Source: Bigelowiella natans CCMP2755 (taxonomy: Eukaryota; Cercozoa; Chlorarachniophyceae). From it: a stretch of 43,625 nt of DNA. Every line of letters begins with the position of its first letter. The stretch's first letter is position 1. The position numbers were made by a program, and so were the translations under genes. The notes beneath the pieces were generated by a model. That model saw only the letters and a program-made list of their open reading frames with translations, searched no databases and had not been told where the DNA came from. The DNA is taken from positions 1 to 43,625 of the forward strand of contig ADNK01001018.1 in NCBI GenBank assembly GCA_000320545.1, in the 5' to 3' direction. Below, in pieces: positions 1 through 11,900 of this stretch.

Positions 1-26
1 GTACAAAGTGTATCCTAACCCTAATG

Positions 27-214
27 TAACCCTAACCCTAACCCTAACCCTAACCCTAACCCTAACCCTAACCCTAACCCTAACCCTAACCCTAACCCTA
101 ACCCTAACCCTAACCCTAACCCTAACCCTAACCCTAACCCTAACCCTAACCCTAACCCTAACCCTAACCCTAACCCTAACCCTAACCCTAACCCTAACCC
201 TAACCCTAACCCTA
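27..214. repeat. Telomeric (CCCTAA)n array
   Basis: About 31 near-perfect copies of CCCTAA run in one direction. Read on the other strand this is TTAGGG, the telomere unit of many protists, algae, fungi and animals. The C-rich strand reading 5'->3' into the window is the orientation expected at the left end of a chromosome, so the window is terminal or nearly so. Bases 1-26 lie outside the perfect array and are only partly telomere-like (TATCCTAACCCTAATG). Confidence 0.97.
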
Positions 215-430
215 TAAAATTCAATCTGCGCGTGCTCGTGCAAGCGTCATTTTGCCAGTCCGACGAATGCCGCATGCAACGTTCTATTTCTTGTAGCGCG
301 AGGCGACAGCAAATTATAGACAACGTAATATGATATACATGTATACATATGCCGCTGCATTGCACAGCTACATTAGGATGACCATTGAAAAAATTTAAAC
401 ATTTCATTACATCCGTCTCATACATATATG
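215..430 (+). mobile_element. Truncated MITE-like element end abutting the telomere
   Basis: Directly inside the telomere lies non-coding sequence with a right end of about 80 bp (349-430). Its core is ACATTAGGATGAC, then TTGAAAAAATTTAA, then CATTACATCCGTCTCA followed by TA. The same end occurs at 32912-32985 and, inverted, at 32474-32530, where two copies face outward as terminal inverted repeats. Here only the right end is present; the left part is replaced by telomere repeats. I infer a non-autonomous DNA-transposon-like element broken by telomere addition. No transposase is visible. Confidence 0.5.
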
Positions 431-463
<33 letters not shown>

Positions 464-568
464 ACATATGATATATATCATATTACTATGCCTATTTATC
501 ATAGACAACGTAACATAATATACACATAATATATATCATATTACTATGTCTATTTATCATAGACAACG

Positions 569-610
<42 letters not shown>

Positions 611-625
611 TATTACTATGTCTAT
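431..625. repeat. AT microsatellites and a short tandem repeat
   Basis: Two (TA)n runs (about 430-452 and 571-608) flank imperfect tandem copies of a unit containing CATATTACTATG, TATTTATCATAGACAACGTA. Copies start near 478 and 537, with a partial copy near 608. TAGACAACGT also occurs near 313 and 39677. No coding potential is seen. This is subtelomeric sequence downstream of the SGT1 stop codon. Confidence 0.7.
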
Positions 626-793
626 TATGCAATCCGGATGGTCAAGAGCAGCATTGAGCACAAACTGCATCTTCTTCATGTCATGCGTTGTGGCATGCAC
701 CACATTGACAATGATGAAGGGAAAAACCAGTTTTCTTGCTTTCACATCCCCTCTAGTCCCAAAACCACGCTCACATGAATCATACGTAGGTTC

Positions 794-2747
794 TTAAATC
801 TCATAGTCAACAATTTCTTGTCCTTTCGGTGCTTGTCTTGTCTTCTCGTAGTCCTTTTTTGCCACTTCTCCCCAATTCGTTGACAATACGGTACCGTTGG
901 ATGTTTGATATGATTTGTTCATTGCCCGTTTAGTGTTATCATCTGCATTCTTGTATATCTACAAATAAAATACTTGTAGTGAGATACAAGAATCTAGTAA
1001 GATACACTAATCTTCACTACTAGTTTTCATCTTTTTTGAGGATTTTACATTTTGGAAGAGAGCTTGGAGTGCAGCTTCTCCTTGGGGCTGAAGTATCGGT
1101 ACAAAAATACCGATGTGTGACGATCCATTTTAGGATTTAAGGGAAATTGACAAAATGATCGAAAGAAACCTACCTTATCCTCCTCTAACTCCTTCTCAAT
1201 TTTCTTTTCTACGGCATTCCAGTCTGTTCCACTAGTGTAAGGACTTTTCTTTATTTTACTACTACTAGTCAGTTGCTTTATAGCCGAACTCGTCCTTGCT
1301 TCCAAAGCTGGCCAATCTAGTGCAATTCCCTGAACAAGAATTGTGTGTTACTAAAATGATGTAGATCAATGTTTTGAGTGACGACGTGTACCTTATGCAA
1401 ATTGATCTCAAGCTTGAAAGGCGTCAAACGGTAGTTTGACTTTTGAGTGTCAATGTCAGAAAAGAGATCCAATTTCCTTTGAGAGAAAGAACATCAACTT
1501 CAGTATGCTACTTCATTCAGTATAAATCTGATGCATCACTATATATTTACAACAACTACTCGTTTTCATATTTGATCTCATTATTAATTGATGCCATCGT
1601 CAACCCTACAATCACCCATAATTTCCTTGACCTTGTCCAAGGGGTAGTTCCCGGTGACTCACGAATGACAACAACAACCGATTTTGGTTCGAAGCTTATC
1701 TTGACTTGATCGGTCTTTAAGCCACGCGCATACAAAGTGACACAGACCGTACTTACGTTTTGGTACCAACCCTGGCGATACTTCGTTGGATTTGAAGATG
1801 ATGATGGTGGAGGGTATGACTGCGAAGTCTTTTTCGACTTCGTGACTCTGACAGGTGTAGATTTCAGCGATGACTGGGTGTTTGTTGAAGAAGATGATGA
1901 AGAAGAAGCAACTAATTTTGCGACTGTTGCTGCTTTATTTTCCCTTTGTTGGGGTGATAAAACTTGCTTAATTTCTCCTGGAACTTTGCCACCATTAAGT
2001 TCAGCTGCACATTTTCGTATCCACAGACCGCAATTTTTGTGCCCGAGACGTTGAGCTTCCTGATAGATAGAAAGTGCAGCATGACACATTAGCTTCAGAA
2101 ATGATGAAAGTAACCGACAAAACATGCAAGCGTCTGAGGACCTCAAATACATCTTTGGCGTCTTTAAACCGATTAAGATGGAACAATGCAATTCCTTTCC
2201 GTAGACGCCTAGATAAAATTGAAATAGTTTCAGATCGACCAAATTCATGTCATGCATCGTCAGAACATAGATACCCTGTTGTACTTCCTGGAAATACTTG
2301 AACAGCTTGTTCTGAGTCTGCTAGTGCCTTCTGCAGTAGGCATTTTCATGTCAGCAAGGATGGTTCTATGCAGTAATGTATTAGATTGAAATTACTTTGT
2401 AGTTCCTCAACTTGATGTTTGTAGCAGCCCGATGCAAGTAATAATTCGGATTTGAGTTCTGAATTCCATGATGGTTCAAAGTATGAGTCTTAATCGTGTC
2501 TATTCTAGCACGTAGTTGCTCATACATCAATCTCAAGGGCCTGTGTGAAGAACTTCTCGGCCTCCGCATACTTTTCGTCCACGTAGCTGACATTTCCCTT
2601 CAGCATGTGGTGGAATGAAGATCAAAATGCTTTCAGTTGACAATAAAACGTAAATTTAACCCTTGAAAATAGAGACTCCGCAGCATCAAGATCCCCCTTC
2701 CGCTTCTGTGGAGTGGTCTTTGAGGCGGAACCACTAAATTGATACAT
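794..2747 (-). CDS. SGT1: SGT1 co-chaperone (TPR-CS-SGS)
   Basis: HSP90/SCF co-chaperone with roles in ubiquitin ligase and kinetochore assembly and, in plants and animals, immune receptor stability. Ten exons join in frame to 405 aa: 2747-2661, 2597-2526, 2458-2396, 2330-2275, 2208-2142, 2059-1632, 1476-1392, 1329-1174, 1087-1049, 958-794. N-terminal TPRs (about residues 20-130) include AEKFFTQALEID and ALFHLNRFKDAKDVFEEA. A Ser/Lys-rich linker follows, then a CS domain (about 207-286) starting KYRQGWYQNVSTVCVTLYAR. The C-terminal SGS region (287-405) ends with RAMNKSYQTSNGTVLSTNW, the family signature. Length and domain order match the family. The weakest point is the junction inside the CS domain (1632/1476), which uses a GTCAAG donor. 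A stronger GTGAGT site upstream (near 1660) would break the frame. The gene lies only about 580 bp from telomere repeats yet looks intact. Confidence 0.93.
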
Positions 2748-4624
2748 GCTTGTATTTTCTCTCGAGACCTAGAATTGCATTCTTCATACCTTCTCATCTT
2801 TTCTTACAAGCTGTACTTCAGGGAGTGGGAGATGGTCTGTTTCTTTTCAATTCTATTGGCAGGCTCGTCGTAGAGAAGCTATCTCGTATGTTCTCGAATG
2901 GATTTCAATTCTCAGATCAAATTGAATCATACATTACTTCGTCATGGTAAAAGGCTCCTCAGTTTCACGATTAAAGTCGCTTGAATTAGCCCGATTTAGT
3001 TTTGACCACACCATGACAAAATTGCAAGTTTTTTGCCCTAATCTGAGAAGACTCTAGAACGCTGACGCATGCGTTCATCTTCTTGCGACTTGTGTTCCAG
3101 ACATTTGAAAGTTTGTTTTGTTCTTCTGGAATTCCGTCTAGCGGAGGGATGAGATCTCAAATCTTTGAATTGTGAGTCAGCACACCCCGATGATCCTTTC
3201 ACATCCTCTCTTGGAATGAATTTGTTCTTTCATGTTTCAGCCTTCGTTGATCACTTCATTCATGTTTTGGAAATGCAGTTTGTCATTGTTGTTCATTGTT
3301 CATTGTTCACTGACTAGGGGAGGGCTAGAGGGGTGTTGATGAGCGAGCACTCCGATGATCCTTTCAGCTCATTGGAATTGCTTCAACCACTCACTCGTTC
3401 CCTTGAAACACTTCTTGTTGTTGTTCAACAGCCAAGTGCACACCAAAGAAAGCGGCTGGTTTCGAAGGATGGTGCAAGCTTTGCAACGTGAAGGAAAACC
3501 TTGCCTCTTCTGGTCTTGGACAGTGCTCTCTGTGCGCCGTCGTCCAGCTGCAGCCCGGACAGTCCCACCAGGGCCATGCTAGCACGCAACGTCTTGGGAG
3601 AAGCTGACAATTGTGGTCCACACGAAGAAGATGGCAAGATTCGAACGTGACGAACGACTGCTCCACACACAGCTAGACAGGTCTAGCAGGTGCGTGCATT
3701 GACAAAACGCTCGACATCGCATCACTTGCCTCGATCTCCGCCAGGAGTTGGACCGTCTAGCCCTGAGCCGTGCTCCAAACTAGCAAGGAAGCTTAAGGGC
3801 TCATGGCGTGTGACTCCGAGTTTGCAACTAGCAACAACCGCGCTAGCGCGAGATGGATGTGCCGTCTGCTGTGCTGCCAGTGTGTGCCAGTGTGGTGCAC
3901 TCATGCGCACTGTGTGCAAGACGCACGTTTCATCGAATCGAAGAAGACATCACTGAATGATGACAAGAAATGACACGCGCTGGCACGCGTGAGTGATCAT
4001 CGTCGTGACAGTCAGGCGCAGGCACATCTACTAGCGCTAGCTAGCTAGACATGCATGCACGACTCCATCCAGCCATGCTAGCATGCTGGCATGGCGATGC
4101 ATGCTTTGATTTTGTACCAAAAAGCATGGACACTGCTAGACTGGTCATCATCTTGTGAGCACCGATCGCCCAAGCAAGTCTGGAAATCATGGTAGCATGC
4201 AGTGAGAAGTCAAATTGTGCGGCGGGCGGGGCGCCATGCTGTCATGCAATTGTTGCGGCGGCATGCCGGCAAGTCGCTAGCTCTAGAGCTGTGGACCGCC
4301 AAATGAGACAGAACGCAAGGTGGCAATGCACAAAATTTGCACTGCACGACGATTGACGCCCTGTCCGTCACACGCTAGCACGCATCGATGAGACGGCGAT
4401 ACCATCTCACAGCTAGCAACTTCCATCATGAAAACTGTCGATTCTTGCGTGAATCTATGGATCTATGGCCAAAATTTCCATGTTTGTTGCACCACAGCTT
4501 CTCAATTCTATGAACAATCCATTCAAATTCCATAGCGCGATGACCACACCAATGCATCCTCCTGCCATCAAACCAGAACTGGAGAAACACGACGTAGATT
4601 CACACTCCAGGAAGTTATTGATCA
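2748..4624. other. Gene-poor interval between SGT1 and the WD40 gene
   Basis: This is upstream of SGT1 and downstream of the CMR1-like gene. I see no complete gene. From about 3660 to 4420 the sequence is denser in G and C and unusually full of short palindromes built on GCTAGC, CATGC and TGCATGCA. The same texture recurs at about 32400-32900 and 38690-39740. Near 3285-3310 there is a short GTTCATTGTTCATTGTTC repeat. The SGT1 promoter should lie just right of 2747, but no clear TATA box is seen. Confidence 0.5.
3432..3607 (+). other. Possible exon fragment with paired CxxC motifs
   Basis: After a good acceptor-like site (TTGTTGTTCAACAG) there is an open frame to TGA at 3605-3607. It encodes WCKLCNVKENLASSGLGQC followed by SLCAVVQ, that is C-x2-C-x14-C-x2-C, which would suit a small zinc ribbon. 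I find no matching upstream or downstream exon with consistent phase, and the opposite strand is also open here. It could be a remnant of a gene, an exon of an undetected gene, or chance. Confidence 0.2.
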
Positions 4625-6140
4625 CTAGGAGATGACTGGTGTGAATAGATGTAGATGTTTTCGAGATGCTCCCGCTATCAGAATTGTGCTATTTCCGTCT
4701 GATCCATGATATGCCCCAAGTGTTGTGTAATCGATATCAGATTCCCTAAGATTCATTGCCATAAGAATTGTCCTACCAAATGATTTGTGCGAATGTATAC
4801 TTTTTTTCACTATCTCTTACCCTCGAGAAATGACGTTTCCTGTGGAAGGGCTATAGAGAGATAAACATTCTGTTCCACGACCACCGGTAAGAATCGGAGC
4901 TGTTTCTGCTGTTGTGCAATGCAGGTAAACGATAGGAATGGGATCTTTGAATAATTTAAAGCATTCTATACAGCAGTATTTACCCTCACTTGTTATGTTC
5001 ATTCCAGTTCTCAGAAAGATTGGTTGGTACATTGCCTTTGCTGTATATTATAAACACTTTGCATGAAAATATGACGCGAAGATATAACTATGCAACAGTA
5101 TGATTTGTTGTTGGTGCATTGTACATTTTCGAGGAAGAGCATGGCCGGTAAAGGAGTAAAGAGGTTTTTTGGGATGGCGGATGTCATGAAGGTGTAGAAA
5201 GGGATCCAATGCAGCGGAAACAATTAGGTTTTCATTGTACGGGTGCCATTGGACCGCATTGATAGAAAATTGATGCGCATCTTCGATAATAATGGACGCC
5301 TTTCCACCACGAGCGTCCCATATACAAATGCTAATCAAAATATCACGAATACATTGAGAAAAGAGAGAGAATAAATTACCCAATAATACGAACACCAATG
5401 GCAAGCAACACGAAGATTTACTGAATATATTTATTAATTACGCAAATGAATTACTCTCTGTCATTCCCTGCAGATGCAATAGTATTTGAATCTCTAATGC
5501 ATGTGGTCTTCACCACACTTGAGTGATACTCAAGAGATGCAAGTTGCTGTAAACCGCTTTCTCGTATTTTTGCCCAAGAAATGGATTTATCTTTAGACCC
5601 AGTTACAACCACCGTATCTCTAGTGTCCAGACTACCAGAGAAAAATACGGATATCACTCTCAATGCTTCAAAAAGATTGAACAAACTGAAATGATGATGA
5701 TGGTGATGATGATGATAATGTCGTAAATTATGACAACTACATGTGATGTTTTTGGCACTGAATTCTGACGTAGAGCAGCACCTGAATATTCCAGCGTTGT
5801 GAAGTTCATAGGTTGAATGGACACTGCGCGCTTGTACACCTTTCCTAGAAGCTGCTTGCTTACTAATATCCCACAATATCACACCTCCATCATCTGATGC
5901 TGTAATCAGTAAAGGGCAGTCGGATTGTGAAGACTGTTGTGTAAGAAACTTCATTCCTCCGATCCAACGTTGGTGAGCCCGAAATGCCAGTAATGCTTCC
6001 TTGTTGCTATTCCCCTCAAGAATGGATCCATCATCTACTCTCCGATTCTCACTGTTACTAGCAGCGGCGTTACACAGTGTACTTTCAATTCCATAAACTG
6101 AATATATGTTTTGTGTGTGTGTGTGTGTGTGTGTGGTTAC

Positions 6141-6204
<64 letters not shown>

Positions 6205-8143
6205 AACATGCCACTTTCTGCTCAAGCACTCTGAAATAAAACTCAATTTTCTCACTGACTTGCTACGTTCCCTTTGTCACCAGCAGCTGCCATCAATAGC
6301 TTCTGACCAAGCTTTATGATATCTACTGCATAGATCTGAAGAGTAACAGGAACAATTAGGAAAAATAAACAAGTTTTTCCATCCATAAATGTAACTTATT
6401 CAAACTAACTTTGCTCAGGTTTGGGTCGAAGAAGGAGTCTCCATTTAGTCTTCGCACGCCTGTGAATCTGTTGGTGGCCGTTTTTTTCAGAGGTGCAAAA
6501 ATTTACTCAAAACATAAAAAGGATGACTATGTGGGGATTAATCTTAAAGTCATACGGGCCACAGTCTTTCTTCTCACGACGATATTCAAGTTCCTAAAGA
6601 GCATAGAAATCAATCAATGCTAAGACTTGTATCTGTAGTTGCTCGTTGATCAGACTATCGTTAGTGTCTTCCAGTGTGACTTAATGTATTTACTTTCCCA
6701 GTACTCTGAATTTGGGTATCCAGGCATTTGTACTTTAGCACAGAAGAGTCGTCGAAGATAAGCTCTTCTTCCTCGTATTCCTCATTCGTTGCTGCTTGTT
6801 GTGTTGCTTTGCTCACGTCTGGAGGAATACCTCTTCGCCGTGAAGACCTTATCAACAATAGGGGCACTCACACAAGCGCCAGTGTGATTATTAAGACTAT
6901 CACGTGTAGTATACCTCCGTAACGGTTGGGATGGCGGGATGTTTGTATTCCTCGACTTTTTTTTCCGATTGCAATTTTTGATCTTCTTTCCATTTTGAAA
7001 ATCTAATGATGAATAAGTTTACAATGATTTTTTTAAGAGTTTCAAAGCATTTTGGGATACGTTTTTCTTCAATTCCGAGTTGAGCCAGGAATTCCAAATT
7101 TTTCTTAATGTTATCCAATCGCTGCTTCTCGTACTCCGATATTGATGATTCTAATCAAGGATTAACTCAGAATAAATACAGTTTGCATTGTGTATTCCCA
7201 CCTTTCATTTTTTTCCCAACGAGCTTCCTCTGTTCTTCATTCCTTTCAACTTTCTTTTCTTCAATACCACGTTTGTTGTTTGAATTCTGATATCCCTCTG
7301 AATAAATTTGCTTTGGATCATCACTTAACGTAGGTGTTTTCCTGCTACATTCCTTGTCCAATTTTTTGCTCTGTCCATTTTGATGATCATCTCTGTTATC
7401 ACGTGCAATTTTTTTGTTCTCGTCTTCCTTTCCTAGAAGTTTGGAGGTTCTATCACTACCATGCTCTTTTGGACCGAGGCTGCTTTCTGATACTTGTTCT
7501 GAACATGAAGGATTCTCGATCTTGCCTGGGTCAGTAGCAGCTGCAGCAGACATCTCATTGCGATTGGAATCATTTTTTTGCCTCCTATTCCTCCGGGCTG
7601 ATTGTGGCTTATTTGAACTCCGTGTGGAGAGTATACGTCTCCCTCTGTTACAAATCCTCTTCGAGGAGCTTGAAATTTGAGGAATATTATCCTTGTCCTG
7701 ACCTTCGTGAGAATTTGATGTTCTGCGCAAGAGGTGAAACATAAATAAGATAGCTCTCAAATGGAAAAGTGGATTGATGGCTATAACCTTGATTCGGTGT
7801 CAGATGTTGGCACTGCAACTCCGAATCGTTTCCAAAGCTGAGCTCTACTCCTTTTTACTTTATCTTTGTCCCCCTTTTTTATCTTTCGTTTCTTCGATAC
7901 TTTACTCACAGCCTGAAGATTACAAGGACTTTTCTTTTTTTCCTTCCCTGCATCTGGCTCCCTGGTTGCACCAGACTTGAGAAACGGCAACGTGAGCTGG
8001 CGCATGGCTGTGTCCTTGGCACACGAGCAGCAGCGTCCTCCTGCCTTGTCTCTTTGTTTGGTGGACTTCGTTGTCGCATGTTTGGATCGAGCTGAGTTCC
8101 ACGACGAACCAAAAAATGCGGGAAGGGGTATGTCATGATTCAT
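4625..8143 (-). CDS. CMR1/WDR76/DRS1-family WD40 protein
   Basis: Probable chromatin- and DNA-damage-associated WD40 protein. Yeast Cmr1 and human WDR76 bind DNA or act in protein quality control and ubiquitin ligases; the plant DRS1-type homologue is DDB1-linked. Fourteen exons join in frame to 811 aa: 8143-7788, 7722-7202, 7150-7061, 7002-6915, 6847-6694, 6593-6556, 6467-6410, 6335-6260, 6097-5782, 5658-5455, 5330-5125, 5040-4984, 4944-4821, 4772-4625. After a long basic, disordered N-terminus (1-292) come the family hallmarks: SEYEKQRLDNIKKNLEFL (about 297-314), then PLRRSSRRRGIPPD (about 348-361), then a propeller from about 436 with IYAVDI, AAAGDKGNVAIYG, ITASDDGGVILWDI and ICIWDARGG. 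The last intron would be only 48 nt. The first ATG is a choice: an acceptor-like site lies just upstream, so the N-terminus could be longer. Human WDR76 also has a long N-terminal extension. Confidence 0.87.
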
Positions 8144-8916
8144 GAGCACCTGTATCCAGCAACAGAGTCAAGCATTCAAGTCAATCACCGGCACTACCAG
8201 GTAAGCTTACTGGCAATATCCGGGGACACTTCATACACTGCTCATTCTTATTCTCTCAGATCTACTACAAAAAATGCTCTCTCCTTGGTTAGTAAGGTGA
8301 ACTACTTTTACTTGAAATATGTCGTACTATCTTTTTCCTTATTCTTCTATCTTTTTTGTTTCTCTTTGTGTTGCCGTCTTCGTGATATCCATAAATTAAA
8401 ATTGTGATTGTAGTAGTAGTCTATGCGATATTTTTGTTCCTTGTCTTCATAAGAGTGCCGTCCGGTTTCTGCAACAAAATTGCGATCCGAGGCCTTGTCC
8501 TCTTTCTCTCAGGTCCGCCTGCCTCTCCCTTCTCTTCCTCCTCCCCCTCCTTTGCATTCTTGCTTATTCCTTTTATGACCATTCACGTTCCTTTCATTGT
8601 ACTGGCACATAAATCAATGACCATCCATTCCACTGGATTGAGAGTTATATGAATCATAAAAGGGTCACGCGTCGCTGTGGACAATCATCCACAGAAGAAA
8701 AAGACAAAGGTGCATTCAATATTTCGACCTGATTTCTCTTCAATGATTCCTCCTCTGCTCATATCACTCGTGATGATTACACCTTTTGAGGAGAGCAAAT
8801 GGCGATGAACTTTCATTATCCTCAGAATTTTCCGAAATCATCGGGATTTAAAATCCAAAGGCCAAGTTACTGCCACTGGAAATCGCGATCCTGTGGAGAG
8901 GGGGCAGTGCGTATAA
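8144..8916. promoter_or_regulatory. Head-to-head intergenic region, WD40 gene / giant E3 ligase
   Basis: A 773-bp gap separates two divergent start codons, so it must hold both 5' regions. Much of 8290-8620 is pyrimidine-rich on the plus strand. GTATAAAT at 8911-8918 overlaps the proposed ligase ATG. It may be a fortuitous TATA-like string, or a real TATA box with translation starting later. Short open frames here have no recognisable protein content. Confidence 0.45.
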
Positions 8917-11900
8917 ATGGGTTCTAGAATAGAATGGGAGAATTTTCTTGATGAAGAATCCTGGCTACGATTCGGAAGTAGTGGTGCTGTCTTTCGGACA
9001 TACAATACCCTTCACAACCAGGTAATGTGCATATGAGTACAATTCCCACGAACAGAATTAAAGAAATAGTCTGGAAAAAATTGACATGTCAACGAGTCTC
9101 AGCAATGGTAATTTGTAACTCAGGACCCATTACAGGTTGTTCAGGAAGACGGTGGAGATGAACTGAGGAGGAGGCTTGAGATTCCCCCTAATACTACTCA
9201 CAGAGAAAATATACTTCCTATGAGATATAAAGTACTTCAGAGTATCTTTTCAAAGTATGCTATTGAATCAGGTCGAAAAAGGATGGAAACAATTCCAACA
9301 ATCTCCTCAGTTCAACAACCACGTCGAGCAAAACGAAAACTTCAGCAGCTCAGGAGAAGAGTACTTCATGATTACGATGTAGAACTTCCCCGTCATGCAG
9401 AGGAGTATTTCATGATGTCATCAGCTATTGGACAACCAAAGGATGAAGACGGAAATATTTTGCACAAATTTAAACATGACAATGTTTGCACTTTCACTGA
9501 AACTGGAAGAAACTTCAAGGTGCAACGGTGGTATAACTGCAGGACCTGCGGATTAACAAATAATACAGGGTATGTGTAACTTTATTTTTTCTATTCGAAC
9601 ATCTGATGGTTAATTCTGACTGTTATGAATAGATGCTGCGAAGTCTGTATTCTGCGGTGCCATCTGGGACACGATGTTAGTTACAGAAAGACTGGGAAGT
9701 TCTACTGCGACTGTGGAAGTGGGCATAATGGATGCCGTTGCAAGGCTCTCACGCCACCAAAGGTAGAAGACGACAAAGATGCAAGATTACCCAAGGCTTC
9801 TGGACTTTTAGAAAATTTTGGAAAACTTTTGGATGATAATGGGATAGATGGAATATCGACTCGAGAGATTCGAGAGTTAACTATGAAGATTGCAGAAGTA
9901 GGCCCCCTTGATGACCCCCGCGTGGAATCGGTTATTGGATGGAAGAATCTAGCCAAAAGACTTTCAAAAATATGCCTGTCGGCAATACAGATAGATGTGG
10001 AAGAAGTAAAGAGTTTTGATAAAAAAATTACCGAAACTGCATTTCTCGTCTGCGCAATAGCTGTGAATGTCAGATTGCCAGAGTGTATTCTACTGGCGGT
10101 AAAGGTGTTTGTCAGTTTCGCTATCAAAGCCCCGGATTTTCAATTTAGTTATTCATCCTCAGATACTTCTCCTCATCCCCTGTTGAAGTCACTAAGTCGA
10201 ATGAGCTCATATTGTGACAGTAAAGACTTACCGATGCTTCAAAGGAAGGCCCTCCGGTTTTGTTGGGAAGAAAGTAGCGAGTATATCCAAAGACGTTCTC
10301 GTGCAGAGGCATATGCATTAGCTGTGGGTGAACAGGGAGCATATATTTACATATGTAGCAGTGATGGGATTCAGAAGATTGGTACTGGCTTGGAGGGTAC
10401 ACAGAGAAGCCGCATATATGCAACAAATAATGCCACTTTCCACTCCAAAACGGTAAGTATGGCCTGCATTGGAAATATCCTCTACGTAAGGCCAAAAGGC
10501 CCCACTTCCTCCACATCAGTGGAAACTTTTATCTGTGCTGATCTATCTCGAGGAGGGAATCTGATACTACTGGATACTACTAACAAGGAGAAGAAGAAGA
10601 AGAACGTTGCTGCTACGGAGGGAAAAAGGGAGGGTGCGGCGATGATGCAAAAATCAGCTGCCAAAGTTGATTCTGACAATGCTATCATACTGACGGATGG
10701 AAAGTACCTTTACCACTTGACTATTGAAGAGACTCCGCATCAACTCCAACCGGGCATTCAGAGAGCAGCAGTAGCAGCAAACAGTGGAATGAATGCATTC
10801 GATGTACTGATGCGTAGCCTTCAACAGCGAACGACGAAGAAACCAGCAAGGGGTTCTTCTACTACGATTAAAAATAATACCAAAACTATCCTTAAGATCG
10901 AAATTTATGATCCCTTGGTGGTGGTAACCGATATAGATAAAGAAGAAGAAGAAGGACAACAACAAGAAGGCAGACAGAATGAAAAAGGGGAGAAAGAGGG
11001 TAACAAAGATTCAAATAAAGAACCAACATCTTCCAAACGTAGTCAAACTGAAACGGAAAAGCGAATGCGAACATTCAAAAATCAATTCAGCTTGAAGGAA
11101 AGTGAATCATCGAGTAATGATCCACCAGAGAGCAAATCTAGTAATACTACCTGCCGACGTCTCCTCTTCCTCCCCCGTGAAAACGGTGTTGGTATTACAA
11201 GTGGTTCGACGGCAAAATGCTGCAAAAGAGTGAGAACACTTGTCATTGACTATGGTTTGAAGTCAAGCAGGCCCACTGCATCTCAAGATTTACGAAAAGC
11301 CATCGAGAATGCAGCAATATTTTGTACAGGAAACCACCTGACGGTCATTATCCCTCCTAATATTCCGGGTGTCAGTTGTCCTATCCCAGAGAAACATTAT
11401 ATCAAAATTTTCTCGATCTTGGACGGAAAACTCTTACATCACGGGGTGACATCTATAAACGCCCAACATACGCGATGTTGCTACCACAAGAAGAATAATG
11501 AGATATGGACCAGCACTTATTTTAATGAAGAAGACATCATGCGGCAAGGACAGCCGCATATGCGCCCCAGATGTGACCCATTGTTTCGATTCTCTTGCTT
11601 CTCAAATTTCGGACAAGTATTTGCCGCCTCAACATCATTGTCATCCTCCCCCCCACCCTCCTCCTCTTCCTCCTCCTCTTTTTCACCATCTCCGGATGTA
11701 GGAAAGGCCCATAAAGTTCTACTACGAGCTCCATGGGATGCTCTATCAGCTATGGCACTACCATTTCGTGGTCCATCAGAGGCTGCTCTCTGGCTAATGG
11801 CCCATATGCAACGCATCTTACTCCACTTTGAAGGTGATAGAACGGACGGAGATGATGGGACAATAGAGATGAAGCCACATCCTGCGAAGGAAGCTCTTTC

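Noticed and set aside
8-467. Long open frames on both strands through the telomere repeats (Leu-Thr and Leu-Gly runs)
   Set aside because: A 6-bp repeat without stop codons is open by arithmetic; there is no coding signal.
3391-3956. Overlapping open frames on both strands of the GC-richer gene-poor interval
   Set aside because: Several frames are open at once, as expected from composition; only the CxxC frame is kept, as a low-confidence candidate.
6077-6319. Plus-strand frame with Val-Cys and Ile-Tyr runs
   Set aside because: It is made of TG and TA microsatellites and lies antisense to an intron and exons of the CMR1-like gene.
8135-8652. Plus-strand open frames between the WD40 gene and the ligase
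   Set aside because: They are pyrimidine-rich with no family resemblance; they cannot be joined in phase to ligase exon 1.
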